A stretch of 64,000 bases of DNA, taken from Pollenia angustigena. Taxonomy: Eukaryota > Arthropoda > Insecta > Diptera > Polleniidae. The position numbers and the translations under genes were made by a program. Numbering within the stretch: the first letter of the stretch is position 1; each line of letters opens with the position of its first letter. Shown here in pieces: positions 11,545 through 22,093 of the stretch. The notes beneath the pieces are model-generated. The model saw nothing but the letters and a program-made list of their open reading frames with translations, made no database searches and had not been told where the DNA came from. Location: positions 237,955,803 through 238,019,802 of the forward strand of contig OV884059.1 of assembly GCA_930367215.1 (NCBI GenBank). Direction: 5' to 3'.

Positions 11545-12139
11545 TGAGGAGGTCCATAACAAAACGCAATAATTACACCATAACATTTTTTTGGATAAAC
11601 GACAAAATTTAATTGAAGTAAGTTGCACATAATTTTTTTAAAAACTATTATTGAAGTATTATTGTCTACAAAAAATAATATTAATCACAAATTAATTATT
11701 TAATCTGACAGTTTGTTTTAAAGTTATTTAGATAACAAATTTGGAATTATTGCGTTTTGGTCCGAATCCATTGTATTTATTTCATTTTGCTATGAATTGT
11801 ACGAAAATATTACTCACAATCAACATAACAAAAGCAAAAGATATTAACTAAACAAAAATTCCTTACGTTTTACAGTTATCTTAGAGTTACCACCAGAGCA
11901 TAATTTATTTATCAAGTTGACTTTTTTAAAATTTCTTGTAAAGATTTATTGCAAAGATGTGTAATTATTGCCTTTTGCTCTGGGCCAGTATATTTGATAT
12001 TGATCTGCAGTGTAGTTATTGAGTTTTGGAATGCTGTAAAATGAAGGTAATATAGATTTCAATGTGTAGAATGGGATTCAATCAAAAAATCAAAAAACTT
12101 GAAAAATGTAATTATTGCGTTTTGTTATGGACCTCCTCA
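11545..12139. repeat. Widely spaced perfect inverted repeat with dispersed motif copies
   Basis: Bases 11545-11577 are the exact reverse complement of 12107-12139 (33 bp). Between them, diverged direct copies of the core ATTATTGCGTTTTG occur at about 11746, 11964 and 12015. This could be a foldback or MITE whose arms are short; no target duplication was found. Confidence 0.55.
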
Positions 12140-12300
12140 TTTATTCTTTTGCTTTTGCATTTAAGTTGTCATTGTCCACTCGATGACACAACGACGAATG
12201 TAAATTGGTATGAGTACGAGTCGCTTTGTTGGTATGACTGTTGTATTTAAGCATAAGTACAAATAAACTAGTTGTATTGTCCAATTTGTTTTTGTGTTTA

Positions 12301-12445
12301 CCCTGCAAATAATATTGGACTACCTGATCCACCTGATATCGATCAGATGGACTACTCATTGGACTAGTCCGATGTAATGCAAGCAAGGACCATGTCGTTG
12401 TTAAACAGTGTTTGTAGTTAGCGAAAAGTGGGTACCTATTTTCAA
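12301..12445. repeat. Partial copy of the 19693-20118 element
   Basis: The block starts CCCTGCAAATAATATTGGAC and keeps GGACTAGTCCGATGTAATGC, closely matching the left half of the element at 19693. The right half is absent. Confidence 0.6.
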
Positions 12446-14526
12446 ATGTTAACACTAGATTTGGTGTCTAGAGAAAGATTTCGATATGATCTGAATGCCA
12501 CATCAGTAGACCCTGCTACAAATTGAGTGAAAGTGCTAACTATTTCGCCTGTCATTGGTGGCGATTGCTACTTTTTATACCACTGGGTGGCGAACGAAGC
12601 TTAACATGGTATGAATGACAAAGCCAATACGCTATGCATGACACCGATGTGTGTGGCTGAGAAAGTTTGATTGCAAGAACACAAATGAGTGTAGGTATTT
12701 GATGTTGTTGATTTAATGCGAATTTTTTGCAATCGCACAAAGACGTTCTCTGGTTCGTAACTAACAATTGTAAACAAAATAATTAATTATAATAAAGTTT
12801 GTTAAGTTTAATAAGTGCGTGTATCTATTTAAATTTGCAATTAAAAGAATTCAAACGCGTTTATTAAAGGAAAAACGCAACAATATATAAAAAGTTTTTC
12901 ACTTATTTCATTTACTATTTATTTTTTTTTTCATTCGATGACAATTATAAAATATTCAATTTGTTTCTACACGTTAAAAAAAAATATGTTGTATATATTT
13001 ACTGCAGTCGTATTATGATTAGATATGCAGGTTACCTACAAAACTATAAAGTGGTAGCTTGCGATCGTTCGAGTATGCAAGATGCGTTTCCTTTTTGATT
13101 TTTCTCGAGGCAAGAATAACGAAGCCATTATTCCTTCAGAGTTTGAAACGTTTTATTGTTGACAAAGCAAAATTGTAACAATTATACAAGACACTATTTG
13201 ATTCGGTTTTCGCCCCAAGGGCGATCACTACAGGATCAAGATATAAGAGTATTTTTGGAATTATTTCGGCGCTATAAACTTCCAAAGAGATGGTGCAATG
13301 TGCAAGGCACCGTACGAAACAATCAAAAATTTGAAGACCAACCGAGTAACAAAGGTACTCGCGAACTGTCACTATGCGTTTTTTTTAAATTGAAAAAAAA
13401 AATTGACGAGAATTTTTACTGCGTATATTTAATTTTATATACATGTGTGTGTTGTTACTTGTAACTATTGCGAATATTTTTCCGGTGTAGGTTATTTAGA
13501 CAAATTGAAAGTTTTAATTTAAATTTTTTGTTTAAAATTGTATTCTTCAGCAAAAAAGCTCATAAGACTCGTATGTGTAGGAATGCAGTTGATGTTGTTC
13601 CTGATACATAAATACATACTTTTTATTTTATGTGAATGGAAATCGTTGTTACGAATATTTTTATAACATACAATAGTGACAAGTTGTGCTAAGTTTGAGG
13701 TGCTATCGGCTTAATCAAAGGATCTATTGATGTTAATTCTATTTTAAAACAAGAACAAACGACTTTTGTAGGTGTACTATCTGTGTTGGTGTAAATAACA
13801 AATTTAATGCAAATTTGGTCAAATTAATTGCTATTTGCTTTGTAACAAATTTAATTTTAATCTGTTTTCCTATTCGTAAAAAAGATTTTAATTACAATTA
13901 AATTTTAGCAACACTTTTTTACACACTAAAAAGAACTTTTTTAAACTTAAATAAGTTTTTATAACATAAAGAATAATTAAATAATTTTAAGTACAATCGA
14001 ACTTCTCTGCAGTGAACTTCTTTATACTAAAGTTCTACATACAGTGAATTTTCTTAAAGTTATGTTACGTGAATAGTTAAATCAAATATGATGAGAAATA
14101 AGTTTGGTATGCCTGTATCAAGCTCCAGTATTTTTCCCACTTATTGTATTTTTCCCAATTCACCGTACATAGCGAAAAAATAATATAATTTTTAATAATT
14201 TTCAGCTTCAGAACAAAAACTTTTTATTTAAAACCCCGTTTCATAAAAATCTAACAAGTTTATTAAATATTTTTTTATATTTGATAAAATTTTTAATTGT
14301 TTATTAATTACACCATGCAAGTTGGAAAAACAGACAAGCGATTTAACATTATTCGGGTATGCTGAATCCAGTGGTGCTCTCGGTTTTTTTTTAGATTGCC
14401 TCTGGTTTCGAGATAAACCGTTATTTCGAAAATGGAGGAGGTTGCACAACATATATTCGCGTAACTCAAAAACGGTTTATTTAATTGAAATTACTAAAAA
14501 ACCGAAATTCCGCAATAAAATTTCCT
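12446..14526. other. Gene-free stretch with unclassified moderate-GC patches
   Basis: Patches at about 13075-13380 and 14310-14450 are less AT-rich than the surroundings and hold frames up to 103 codons, but none resembles a known protein and frames on both strands are equally long. I see nothing else. Confidence 0.4.
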
Positions 14527-14813
14527 TTAACACGTTGACTGCCAACTACGAGATAAGTCGTAGATTGATTTCCCTTCCAGGAAGCCAACTACGAGTTATC
14601 TCGTACTATCTTAAACTGCCACTTTTTGTGTAGCTACGAGTAAAACCGTATTATATCAGTGCTAGTATCGATAAATGGCTTCTGGGAAAAGAAAAAAAAG
14701 TTTGTTTTGGCTTGCGTGAGCTGAACATTTATTAAAAAAAAAATTTTTATGGAAAAATTCATTCAATATAATGGAAAAATTAACTCAAATAGAAGAAATA
14801 AAATAATATATTA

Positions 14814-16023
14814 TTATTTTTGGTAGTTTTTAAAACAATTTTCCACACAAAGGGCTGGCTTCTCTTCACAGGCTGGACAGAAATAACGCGTTTCTCGGCG
14901 TTTTTCTGCTTGGGTAAATACACGACATGGCTTTGTCGGATGCTGTTTTTTTCCGTTGGTGATAAACACTCTAAATAATAGAGCTCTTGACTTCTATTTT
15001 TTTTTTCAAAACTGGTTGAAAATCTGCAATCAACGCGAAGACGAATTCTTCTCTGAACTTGATCAGTTTTATTTCAGATGAAGTTACTTTTTGAAAAATT
15101 CTGTGAGCATTTTGTATATACATATATATCTAGTATATGTAGCGAAACCTTTTTGGGCCATCTAATAGTCTTTCTTTGAGATGAGTAGTATGAAATCATT
15201 TGATCTGATCGTTTTATGCCAGACATTCCATTATTGTAATCTCGAACTATATTCGGTTTCATAGAAATTTTTCCATTGCGATTGGGCACCTCTACCATTT
15301 CAACAGCATGCATGTTTGAAATGGTAAGGACTTCTCGTTTGTCTTTCCATATGCATACAGAAACAGGCACATTTCTTCAGTTTACGATTTACCACATCTC
15401 TGGAGTTTCCTTTTCTGTTACTTCGAAATGTTTCCACACACATAAGTTTTTCGTGTATATAACAGTTTTGTAAGACTAACTGAATTATAAAAATTATCCA
15501 TGTAAGACGCGTAGCCTTTATCGAGATAGTCCTCAAGTAAATGTAAAACAACTTCAGCAGTGTGTCCTAGATTATTGGTAATTTCCTCAGATTTTCCGCT
15601 GTAAAGTTTTATTTTTATTACAAGACCGTCGGACTCACATAGTTCATATAGTTTGATGCCATATTTGTGTTTTTTTATTTTTTATGTATTGGCGGAAAAT
15701 CAATCTTCCCCGCCATAGCATCATGGATTCGTCAATAAAAATATTTTTGCTTGGTACATAATTTTCACGCATAACATTGTTGAAATGATTTAGGATTGGT
15801 CTCACCTTATATAATCTGTCGGTAGATGCGTTTGTGTTATCAACCAAATGAAAATAACGAAGTAGCAACTGGAATCGATTTCGGCTTCTTCACTACCACT
15901 TGTATAATCAGACGGCACATAAATGTCGTTACTATCATCGCTGAAAATTCCGTCATATTCTGAATCACTTAGATTTGCGTTGTACTCAATTTCACTTTGA
16001 TTCAGTGACCTTTTCTTATCCAT
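14814..16023 (-). pseudogene. piggyBac transposase, copy 2, frameshifted and catalytically altered
   Basis: Read on the minus strand from an ATG at 16023, the acidic N-terminus (SDSEYDGIFSDDSNDIYVPS) is followed by a deletion of part of the DDE_Tnp_1_7 domain. It resumes with DRLYKVRPILNHFN and FIDESMMLWRGRL (first catalytic Asp), then after a frameshift KLYELCESDG and SYMDNFYNS (second Asp). The third motif reads MSGIKRSDQM, with lysine where the family has the Asp of GGVD. The C-terminus keeps a cysteine-rich domain, KPCRVFTQAEKRRETRYFC, PACEEKPALCVENC, before a stop at 14814-14816. Frameshifts, deletion and the lost aspartate make it inactive. Confidence 0.85.
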
Positions 16024-16142
16024 TTTGGGTTATTGATAATTAGAACAATAAATTTAGAGAATGTTTATAAATCTAAAAAGAAAGAAAATAATAATAAAAT
16101 TATAATAAATTATAATAACTATAAAACAAAATATTATAGGAA

Positions 16143-16279
16143 GCAAAAATGATGTTTTTAGGAGAAAAAGGACCTACGAATTAACTCGTATTTGACTTCT
16201 GCGTAGCGATTTCTGTCACAGAAGCCAATAACGAGATAATTCGTGGTCCTTTTTCTCCTAAAATAAACATCATATTTGC
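16143..16279. repeat. Long hairpin in the piggyBac right subterminal region
   Basis: Arms at about 16143-16200 and 16219-16279 are imperfect reverse complements around a loop of about 18 bases. The arms embed the TACGA-TAA-TCGTA palindromes also present at the left end, so they may act as transposase-binding repeats (inference). Confidence 0.65.
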
Positions 16280-16393
16280 TTTTTCATGATACCTATCATC
16301 TAGAAATAGAGTTTTTAGTAATATAATGTGAAAAATTCAAAGTGTAATTTTTGGCCAGTTTTCTGAAAATGGCCTTGGCAGTCAACGTGTTAA

Positions 16394-16616
16394 GAAATTT
16401 TTTTCTTATATGAGTTGTCGTTTTTAAACCATAATTTTAGTTTTGAAAAAAAAATTAATTCTTTTGCCAAAATTTCGAAATTTTTGTAGGCTTCTAGTTT
16501 TTTGTAGACATATAAAAAACGAAGCTGCAAATAAACAAGCCATAAATGATTTTGATTTTATTCACAAAAGTCGAACAATTTTAATTAATTAAAGAATTTC
16601 ATAAAACGCAATATTT
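16394..16616. other. AT-rich spacer
   Basis: Nothing recognisable between the piggyBac target site and the tandem array. Confidence 0.4.
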
Positions 16617-17215
16617 GTATGGGAGCCCCATAAAAAGTGGAGATAAGGGGCAGGTATATCTGGAGAAAATGTTAAGGACAAAAAACTAATTGAGGTAGGT
16701 CATACATGTTATCTTACGAGGGGCGACTCCTGGGCATTTATGGGACTTATTTAAATATATTTTTAGTCTGCATTGAACATTTTGTATGGGAGCCCCCTTA
16801 AAGAATGGAGATAGAGGATAAGTCCTTTAGAAATAAGTGATTGAGATGAAAAATAAAGTGGGGTTGGTCATACATTTGACCCATCTAGGGGCATCCTAGG
16901 CGCTGCAGGGTCTAAATTTTATTAAACCGCCATATTTGTGTGGGAGCCCCCTAACGGGTGAAGTATGTTTTAAGAACATTGTTAGTTACAAAACTAATGG
17001 AGTTCGCTCATACATTTTATCCCCCTAGCGGCGATTCCTTGGCAGTTATGGGGCTTTTTTTCAATATATTTTTAATCAGTATTGACTTTTTTGTAGGGAG
17101 CCCCCTTAAGGAATGGAGATTGCGGGTAGGTATGTTAGAAATAATTGATAAAAATTTGAAATAAAGTGGGGTTGGTCATACATTTGACCCATCTAGGAGC
17201 ATCCTTTCTCTCAAC
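16617..17215. repeat. Tandem array of four units of about 155 bp in a dimeric pattern
   Basis: The landmark GGGAGCCCC recurs at about 16621, 16788, 16942 and 17096, spacing 167, 154 and 154 bp. Units 1 and 3 resemble each other (shared CTAAT-GAG and CGACTCCTGGCA/CGATTCCTTGGCA), as do units 2 and 4 (GTGGGGTTGGTCATACATTT), so a dimer has been duplicated. The type is common in insects as a satellite-like filler of dispersed repeats. Confidence 0.7.
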
Positions 17216-17224
17216 CTTAGCATG

Positions 17225-17445
17225 TTGCTCATTGAAAAGAGGAAAATTATATTGTTAATTTTAAAACAAATTATTGTCATATTTAGCCATAATATGTTCA
17301 GAGGCAACCATAATATGGTTGTGGCTTCTTGATTACTAATTCGACCATAATATGTTTTTAGGTGGCAATAATATGGTTATATTAAAATAGTTTGGTTGGA
17401 GATGAACATATTTAAATATGTTTTTTTCCCTGTGTGCAGGGCAAG
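17225..17445. repeat. CATAATATG-rich repeat end
   Basis: Short motifs CCATAATATG(G/T) recur at about 17287, 17310, 17345 and 17370, and the block ends at CCCTGTGTGCAGGG. A similar mix (CCTGCACGCAAAGAAAAAAC followed by CATAATATT-type motifs) begins near 63346. Boundaries are uncertain. Confidence 0.4.
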
Positions 17446-17810
17446 TTTTTCATGGCATATGCCATTTTTGTCATGTCTTTAATTATTTCGTTAACAAGCT
17501 ACGACTAAATTGATTGTGCTAAAGAAAATATTAAAGAAGCCAGCAAAAAAGATTTTATTAAAAGGTTTAAAAAAAGTTTTAGATCGTAACACCGGATTAC
17601 GAGATTAATGCCTCCCTAAGCCATTATCGATCTCGTTCAAAACTCCGTACTTTACGCGCAATTTCTGGTTATTTATTCAATACTCCTGCAAAACTCTACA
17701 TATGGCTTGGCATTTCAATTTTAAAAAATTGTTTTAATCGATTTTCTCAGAATTTTGTTTTTTCAACTTTGTGGTGTTTGCAAGTGGAGAACTCATATTT
17801 ACATGAAAGT
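17446..17810 (+). repeat. Dispersed repeat, relative of 5965-6830
   Basis: It shares GGCATATGCCATTTTT, a block around AACACCGGATTACGAGATTA, and a block from CTGCAAAACTCT to GTGTTTGCAAGTGGA with the 6-kb copy in inverted orientation. No coding frame is seen. Confidence 0.6.
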
Positions 17811-19220
17811 GAGACGGTTGAATTTATTGACAACCCTTCTTCATCTGAACTTATGGAACCGCTGAACCGATTTTCATAAATTGTTAATAAAATTACTGGA
17901 AAAGACTTGAATTTCCTAGATCCGAAGCTTCAATACTCTATTAGTATTGTTTTTGCAGCTAGAAACGTTTGAAGTTGCTAGTGGACACAGGGGTAAATTT
18001 TGACATTTTTCTCTTTTTAATTTTATAATCACATTAATAAATTTACCACCACTTAATTAAAACAATTTTCTTTTTTACAGTATCTAAAATGTTTTTAATT
18101 TAAATGTAAATTATTTAAAAATTAAACGTCTCTTAGTTCCTTTAGCAACATTTCTTCTTCAAATTATTTTTTAATGATATAAGAAGAATCGTTTATATCG
18201 TTTAGAATCGTTGTAAAAGGTATTTAAATTCATGTTCAACAAATTAGAGATTAGAAATTAGTATTCCTTTTGCAATTTCAATTATTTCCTTCTGCTCTTG
18301 TTACGTAAAATGATTAACGATTTTAATTTTTGATGTGCCATTCTTCCTGTCATTTGTTTTCATTCTGAGCTTATAATGAAGTTAGTTAAACATCATTTGG
18401 TAAATCATTTTTGTTATTTGGCTTTTTCACCAGCCGAACCTTAACAAATCAACAAAAAATTTAATGCTTGTTAAATTCAATTAGGAAATTATATAGGTAG
18501 TTCGTTTTTTTTTTTAAATCATTTAAAACCCAGTTTAAAGGTAAATTTCAAGATTTGAATTTAAATTTGCGTTTATTTGATATTTTTGGCAAATAATATT
18601 CTAGTTATATATTGTCAGTCATCGACAAAGAGAAATATTTTAAAAGTATTTTCACGTCAAAATTTAAATTTAAATTGTTCTTATTTTTATTCAAACAAAA
18701 ATAAAGTGTTTTATTTTTATTTCAATATGCGCATTAGGGCTATAACTTTTTCACACTTTTTGCGAATATCAAAAACGGCATAGTATAGTAGTGTTAAAAA
18801 TTAAAAGTAATTAATAAAAAATATGATAATTTTTTCGGGTTGTTAAAAAAGTTCATGCAGGAATCGGGTTGAAGTTTGATAACAACCATTTTTATCTCAA
18901 GGAAATTTTAAAAAATATACACCTGATTTTTGTATATATTCCTATACATATCAGTTAAATAGTATTTTGGAATTTATCAACTGCTTTAAATTTAAAAATT
19001 TTCCTGCGGTTTACGATTCATAGCGGTTCAAAATTCGTTGTATGTAAAAACCTGAGTAAAATGCCTTATGCTTAAAGCCATATAAAAATATAAGCAATAA
19101 TCCGAATTTCATAGATTGTACCATCACTAAATTATTTCCATCTAAAATTCATGCAAAATTAAAAAAAAAAAATCACTAGAAGTAATATATGTGCAGAGAC
19201 AGCAATAAAAGTTGTACAAG
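17811..19220. other. AT-rich non-coding stretch
   Basis: No gene, RNA or element boundary that I can support. Confidence 0.45.
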
Positions 19221-19692
19221 ATATCGACCCCTAACCGCGAAAATAATGTAAGCGCCAAAAATCTAATTTTACAGGAGAGAGGTTTTTTGTTTTACTAGGA
19301 TCGCCCGGTGGCCGAAATTCGACCACTTCACATTTACTTTTGTGAGAACCTGTGCGTTGTACAATAAAATCGTACACATTTTAAGTGAACGGCTAAATTC
19401 ACTATTCACCTATCTTTGTACGTGTGTCTATAGGATAAATTAAAATGCTTTTTAAACACTTTTATTCCAAAAATTTAGAAAAATAATATATTGTGCATAT
19501 CCCCGTAATATATTTATAAGATTTTCATGAAATGTTATCAAAGTAAAAAATAGAAACACAGATCTTCGTTAAAAGTCATTAAAATAGTTTCAGACTTTTA
19601 TTTTTCTAAACGACGTTTTTGCGCGAATTCATTTTTTAAAATGTCTAAGGTAACCCTGTCCTAATACGTTTATACATGTGTGTTTGCAAGTG

Positions 19693-20118
19693 CCCTGCAA
19701 ATAAAATTGGACCACCTGACCCATTTTGATAAAATGGACTACTCCATGGACTAGTCCGATGTAATGCAAGCATGGACCATGTCATTGTTAAAAAGTGTTT
19801 GTAGTGAGACGAAATGTCTTCGTTTTTTAACGACATGCTTTCGTTTTTAAACGACTTCAAAACTAATCCTCTTGAGTATACCATGGAGTAGTTTTAAAAC
19901 TACTCCTTAGTGGTCCAAAGGTGGGTTATATACCATGGAGTAGTTTTAAAACTACTCCTTAGTGGTCCAAAGGTGGGTTATATGGTCCTCTCCTAGGACA
20001 TCGTAATGTTAAATAGACCAGGTTTTTTCCATACGTTTGGGTTACTTTTGGACTAGTCCTGGTCCCTTGTGGACTACTCTTTACACGCGTGTTTGGACTG
20101 GTCCTATTATTTTCAGGG
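19693..20118. mobile_element. Nested element with CCCTG termini, 426 bp
   Basis: It begins CCCTGCAAATAAAATTGGACC and ends with the imperfect complement (CCTATTATTTTCAGGG). The interior is rich in GGACTAGTCC/GGACTACTCC motifs. A related left half lies at 12301. A 52-bp segment holding the palindrome GGAGTAGTTTTAAAACTACTC is duplicated exactly in tandem at 19877-19980. Confidence 0.6.
19877..19980. repeat. Exact 52-bp tandem duplication
   Basis: Bases 19877-19928 and 19929-19980 are identical. Each contains a 22-bp palindrome, so the pair could form cruciforms. Lack of divergence implies a recent duplication or an assembly artefact. Confidence 0.8.
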
Positions 20119-20205
20119 TGCAAAATGAAAACAAAAACATTTTGGGAGAACAACATAGAGCATAACCGTCGTTTATACATTTGTGTACATGTGTGTTTGC
20201 AAGTA

Positions 20206-21273
20206 TACCCAGCGGGAAAACTCAGAAGACCTTCTTACTTCAGGTTTTTTTAAAGGCCTGCTTAAAAAATGTTTTGATTTAATTATTATTCTTACGTAAC
20301 TGCTAAAGAATGCCTCATAGAAGGCCTCGGCTCTTTGGTATAAAAGAAGCGAGAAAAGAAGGAGTAACATTTTTTGTTTTGTTTTTTTGCACAAGCAAAA
20401 GCAAATTAGTTCAGATCCCTTTACAAAAACAAAGTAACATATGTTGTAAATCATTTTCGTTGAAGTTGAAAAGAGAAAGAGTAAAATTTTTTGTTTTGTT
20501 TTTTTCGCCAAAGCGAAACAATTCAGATCCCGTTATAAAAACAAAGTAACAAAGTAGGATATTAAAATACAAAATAAAAACAATAATGTAAATTTTTTTA
20601 GTTGAGTTTTGTTCATTAAGGAAGATAGGTACTTGTGCTTAAAAGTTTTTTTGTTATTATATACATACATACTTTTATTGACAATCTATTTTACAATATT
20701 TAGCAAATTTGATTATTTCAATAAAAAAATAGGTATCACATGTGTTATTAAACTACAATAAGTTTAATAAAATATATAAACATATGTTTGTAAAATAGGT
20801 ATACATACTATATAAAAAGTTAAGTGTTCATTTTCTATATTGGAGATCTGATATGTACATAAAACCTATTCAGTCTTCTAATTTCATTTGTAAGGAAATA
20901 TTCCTTAATGTTTTAGACTGATAGCCTTTCAATATGACCTTTAATGCATTTGTAGAAGGATGGTCTGAAAGGCCTTTTAAGAGCCATTAATTGAAAGGCC
21001 TTTTACCATACCTTTCTTAAAAACCCTTCAAGATAACCTTTTTGCTAAGGCCTTTTGACAGTCATTCTCTGGAAAGCCTTCTAAAAGACATTTATTTGAA
21101 GGCCTTTAAGAAGCTCTGGGGAAGAAAGGAAAGCGGAAGGCCTTCTCCGCAATGACAACGCGTGTAAAAAAGATATGAGTATGGAATGGAGCGAGAAGGG
21201 CTTGTTTATCCAAAAGAAGGGGTACAGAGGCCTTCTGGAAGGGCTCCGTACTCCTTCTTTTTCCCGCTGGGTA
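20206..21273. mobile_element. Nested element with CAGCGG termini and many AAGGCCTT motifs
   Basis: Inverted 15-bp ends TACCCAGCGGGAAAA (20206-20220; complement at 21259-21273) bound about 1.07 kb. The flanking interior is studded with palindromic AGGCCT-centred motifs (GAAGGCCTTC and variants, at least eight). A 100-bp-scale direct repeat lies at 20350-20440 and 20470-20552, each ending in CAGATCCC and AAAAACAAAGTAACA. A CAG start is typical of hAT ends but no 8-bp target duplication is visible. A shorter relative is at 31910-32309. Confidence 0.6.
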
Positions 21274-21581
21274 ATAACAACATAGATCACACCGTCTTTT
21301 ATACATTTGTGCACATGTGTGTTTGCCAGTATAATGCAAGAAAAAAACACATTTTGGGAGAATAACAAAACACACAACTTCTTTTTATACATGTATGTGC
21401 GTGTGTTTGCAAACAAATTAAAAACGCTTTTAAAACCATTTAATCCTGAAAATTTAGAAAAAAAATGTATATTGTGCATTTCTACACAAAAATACCTTTA
21501 ACACGATATATGTTTCATTTAAATCGGTGGACGTTAAGATACTTAAAAATCAACGATAAAAAATTGCTTCCGTATTTATAT

Positions 21582-21604
21582 GTATATATATATATATATA
21601 TATA
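21582..21604. repeat. TA microsatellite
   Basis: A run of TA dinucleotides close to the right end of the 19221-21690 element. Confidence 0.8.
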
Positions 21605-21690
21605 CCATGATATTTTAAAAGATGATGCAAGTGTTGCCAAAAATTTAAAATCATGTCGCTTACATTATTTTCGCTGTTAGGGCTCGATAT

Positions 21691-22093
21691 GTATCCACTG
21701 GGTAAATCATCTTTTTTGTTCGACAGTTTTTGGTTTCGACTGCAGTTTTTTAAACCCTGGTTTAAATATAAAACTAAATGTACGCAAAACAAGAATATAT
21801 TAAATAACCACCCAATAAAAAATGGAGTTTCCAACGAAGCAGGTTTGTAAGAGAGTAACATAAAAGTTTCGCTTACAATTGCGCTTACGAAAGGCATGAA
21901 TTGTATATGGCTAGTTCCTACTTTGAAGCAATACATTTTTGACACATAAAGCGCATTATTCAGCACATATAAAAACTGTTGGAAGTAACGATCAGCTTTA
22001 CACACTGAATGTTTTGATACAGCTATTGTTTAGTATTCTCCCCAGTGTTGCCATTGGACTTTTCGAAAAAATACCTATACATGCCAAAAAAAG
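21691..22093. other. AT-rich spacer
   Basis: A minus-strand frame crosses this stretch (21550-22005) but it starts in the neighbouring element's terminal repeat and microsatellite, so it is not a gene. Nothing else is recognised. Confidence 0.4.

Larger units (their letters stand above)
14531..16389. mobile_element. piggyBac element with complete ends, 1859 bp
   Basis: The ends are perfect inverted copies of CACGTTGACTGCCAA, flanked by TTAA at 14527-14530 and 16390-16393, the piggyBac target duplication. Each subterminal region holds near-palindromic motifs of the type TACGAG-TA-CTCGTA: left at about 14548 and 14590, right at about 16176 and 16231. A decayed transposase lies inside on the minus strand. 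At under 1.9 kb it is shorter than autonomous piggyBacs (about 2.3-2.6 kb), in line with internal deletion. Confidence 0.9.
19221..21690. mobile_element. Outer inverted-repeat element hosting two nested insertions
   Basis: The ends are inverted copies of about 35 bp beginning ATATCGASCCCTAAC and sharing GCGAAAATAATGTAAGCG, the same termini as the short element at 10471. Of the 2.47 kb, about 1.5 kb is accounted for by two inserted elements (19693-20118, 20206-21273). The remaining interior contains a roughly 70-bp unit repeated about four times (each with TTTATACAT and CATGTGTGTTTGC). No transposase is recognised, and frames crossing the repeats are not genes. Confidence 0.6.

Noticed and set aside
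15074..15551. Separate genes on both strands
   Set aside because: Minus-strand frames are consecutive pieces of one frameshifted piggyBac transposase; the plus-strand frame is its shadow.
21550..22005. 151-codon minus-strand frame, the second longest in the window
   Set aside because: It spans a TA microsatellite and the terminal repeat of the 19221-21690 element and has no recognisable motif.
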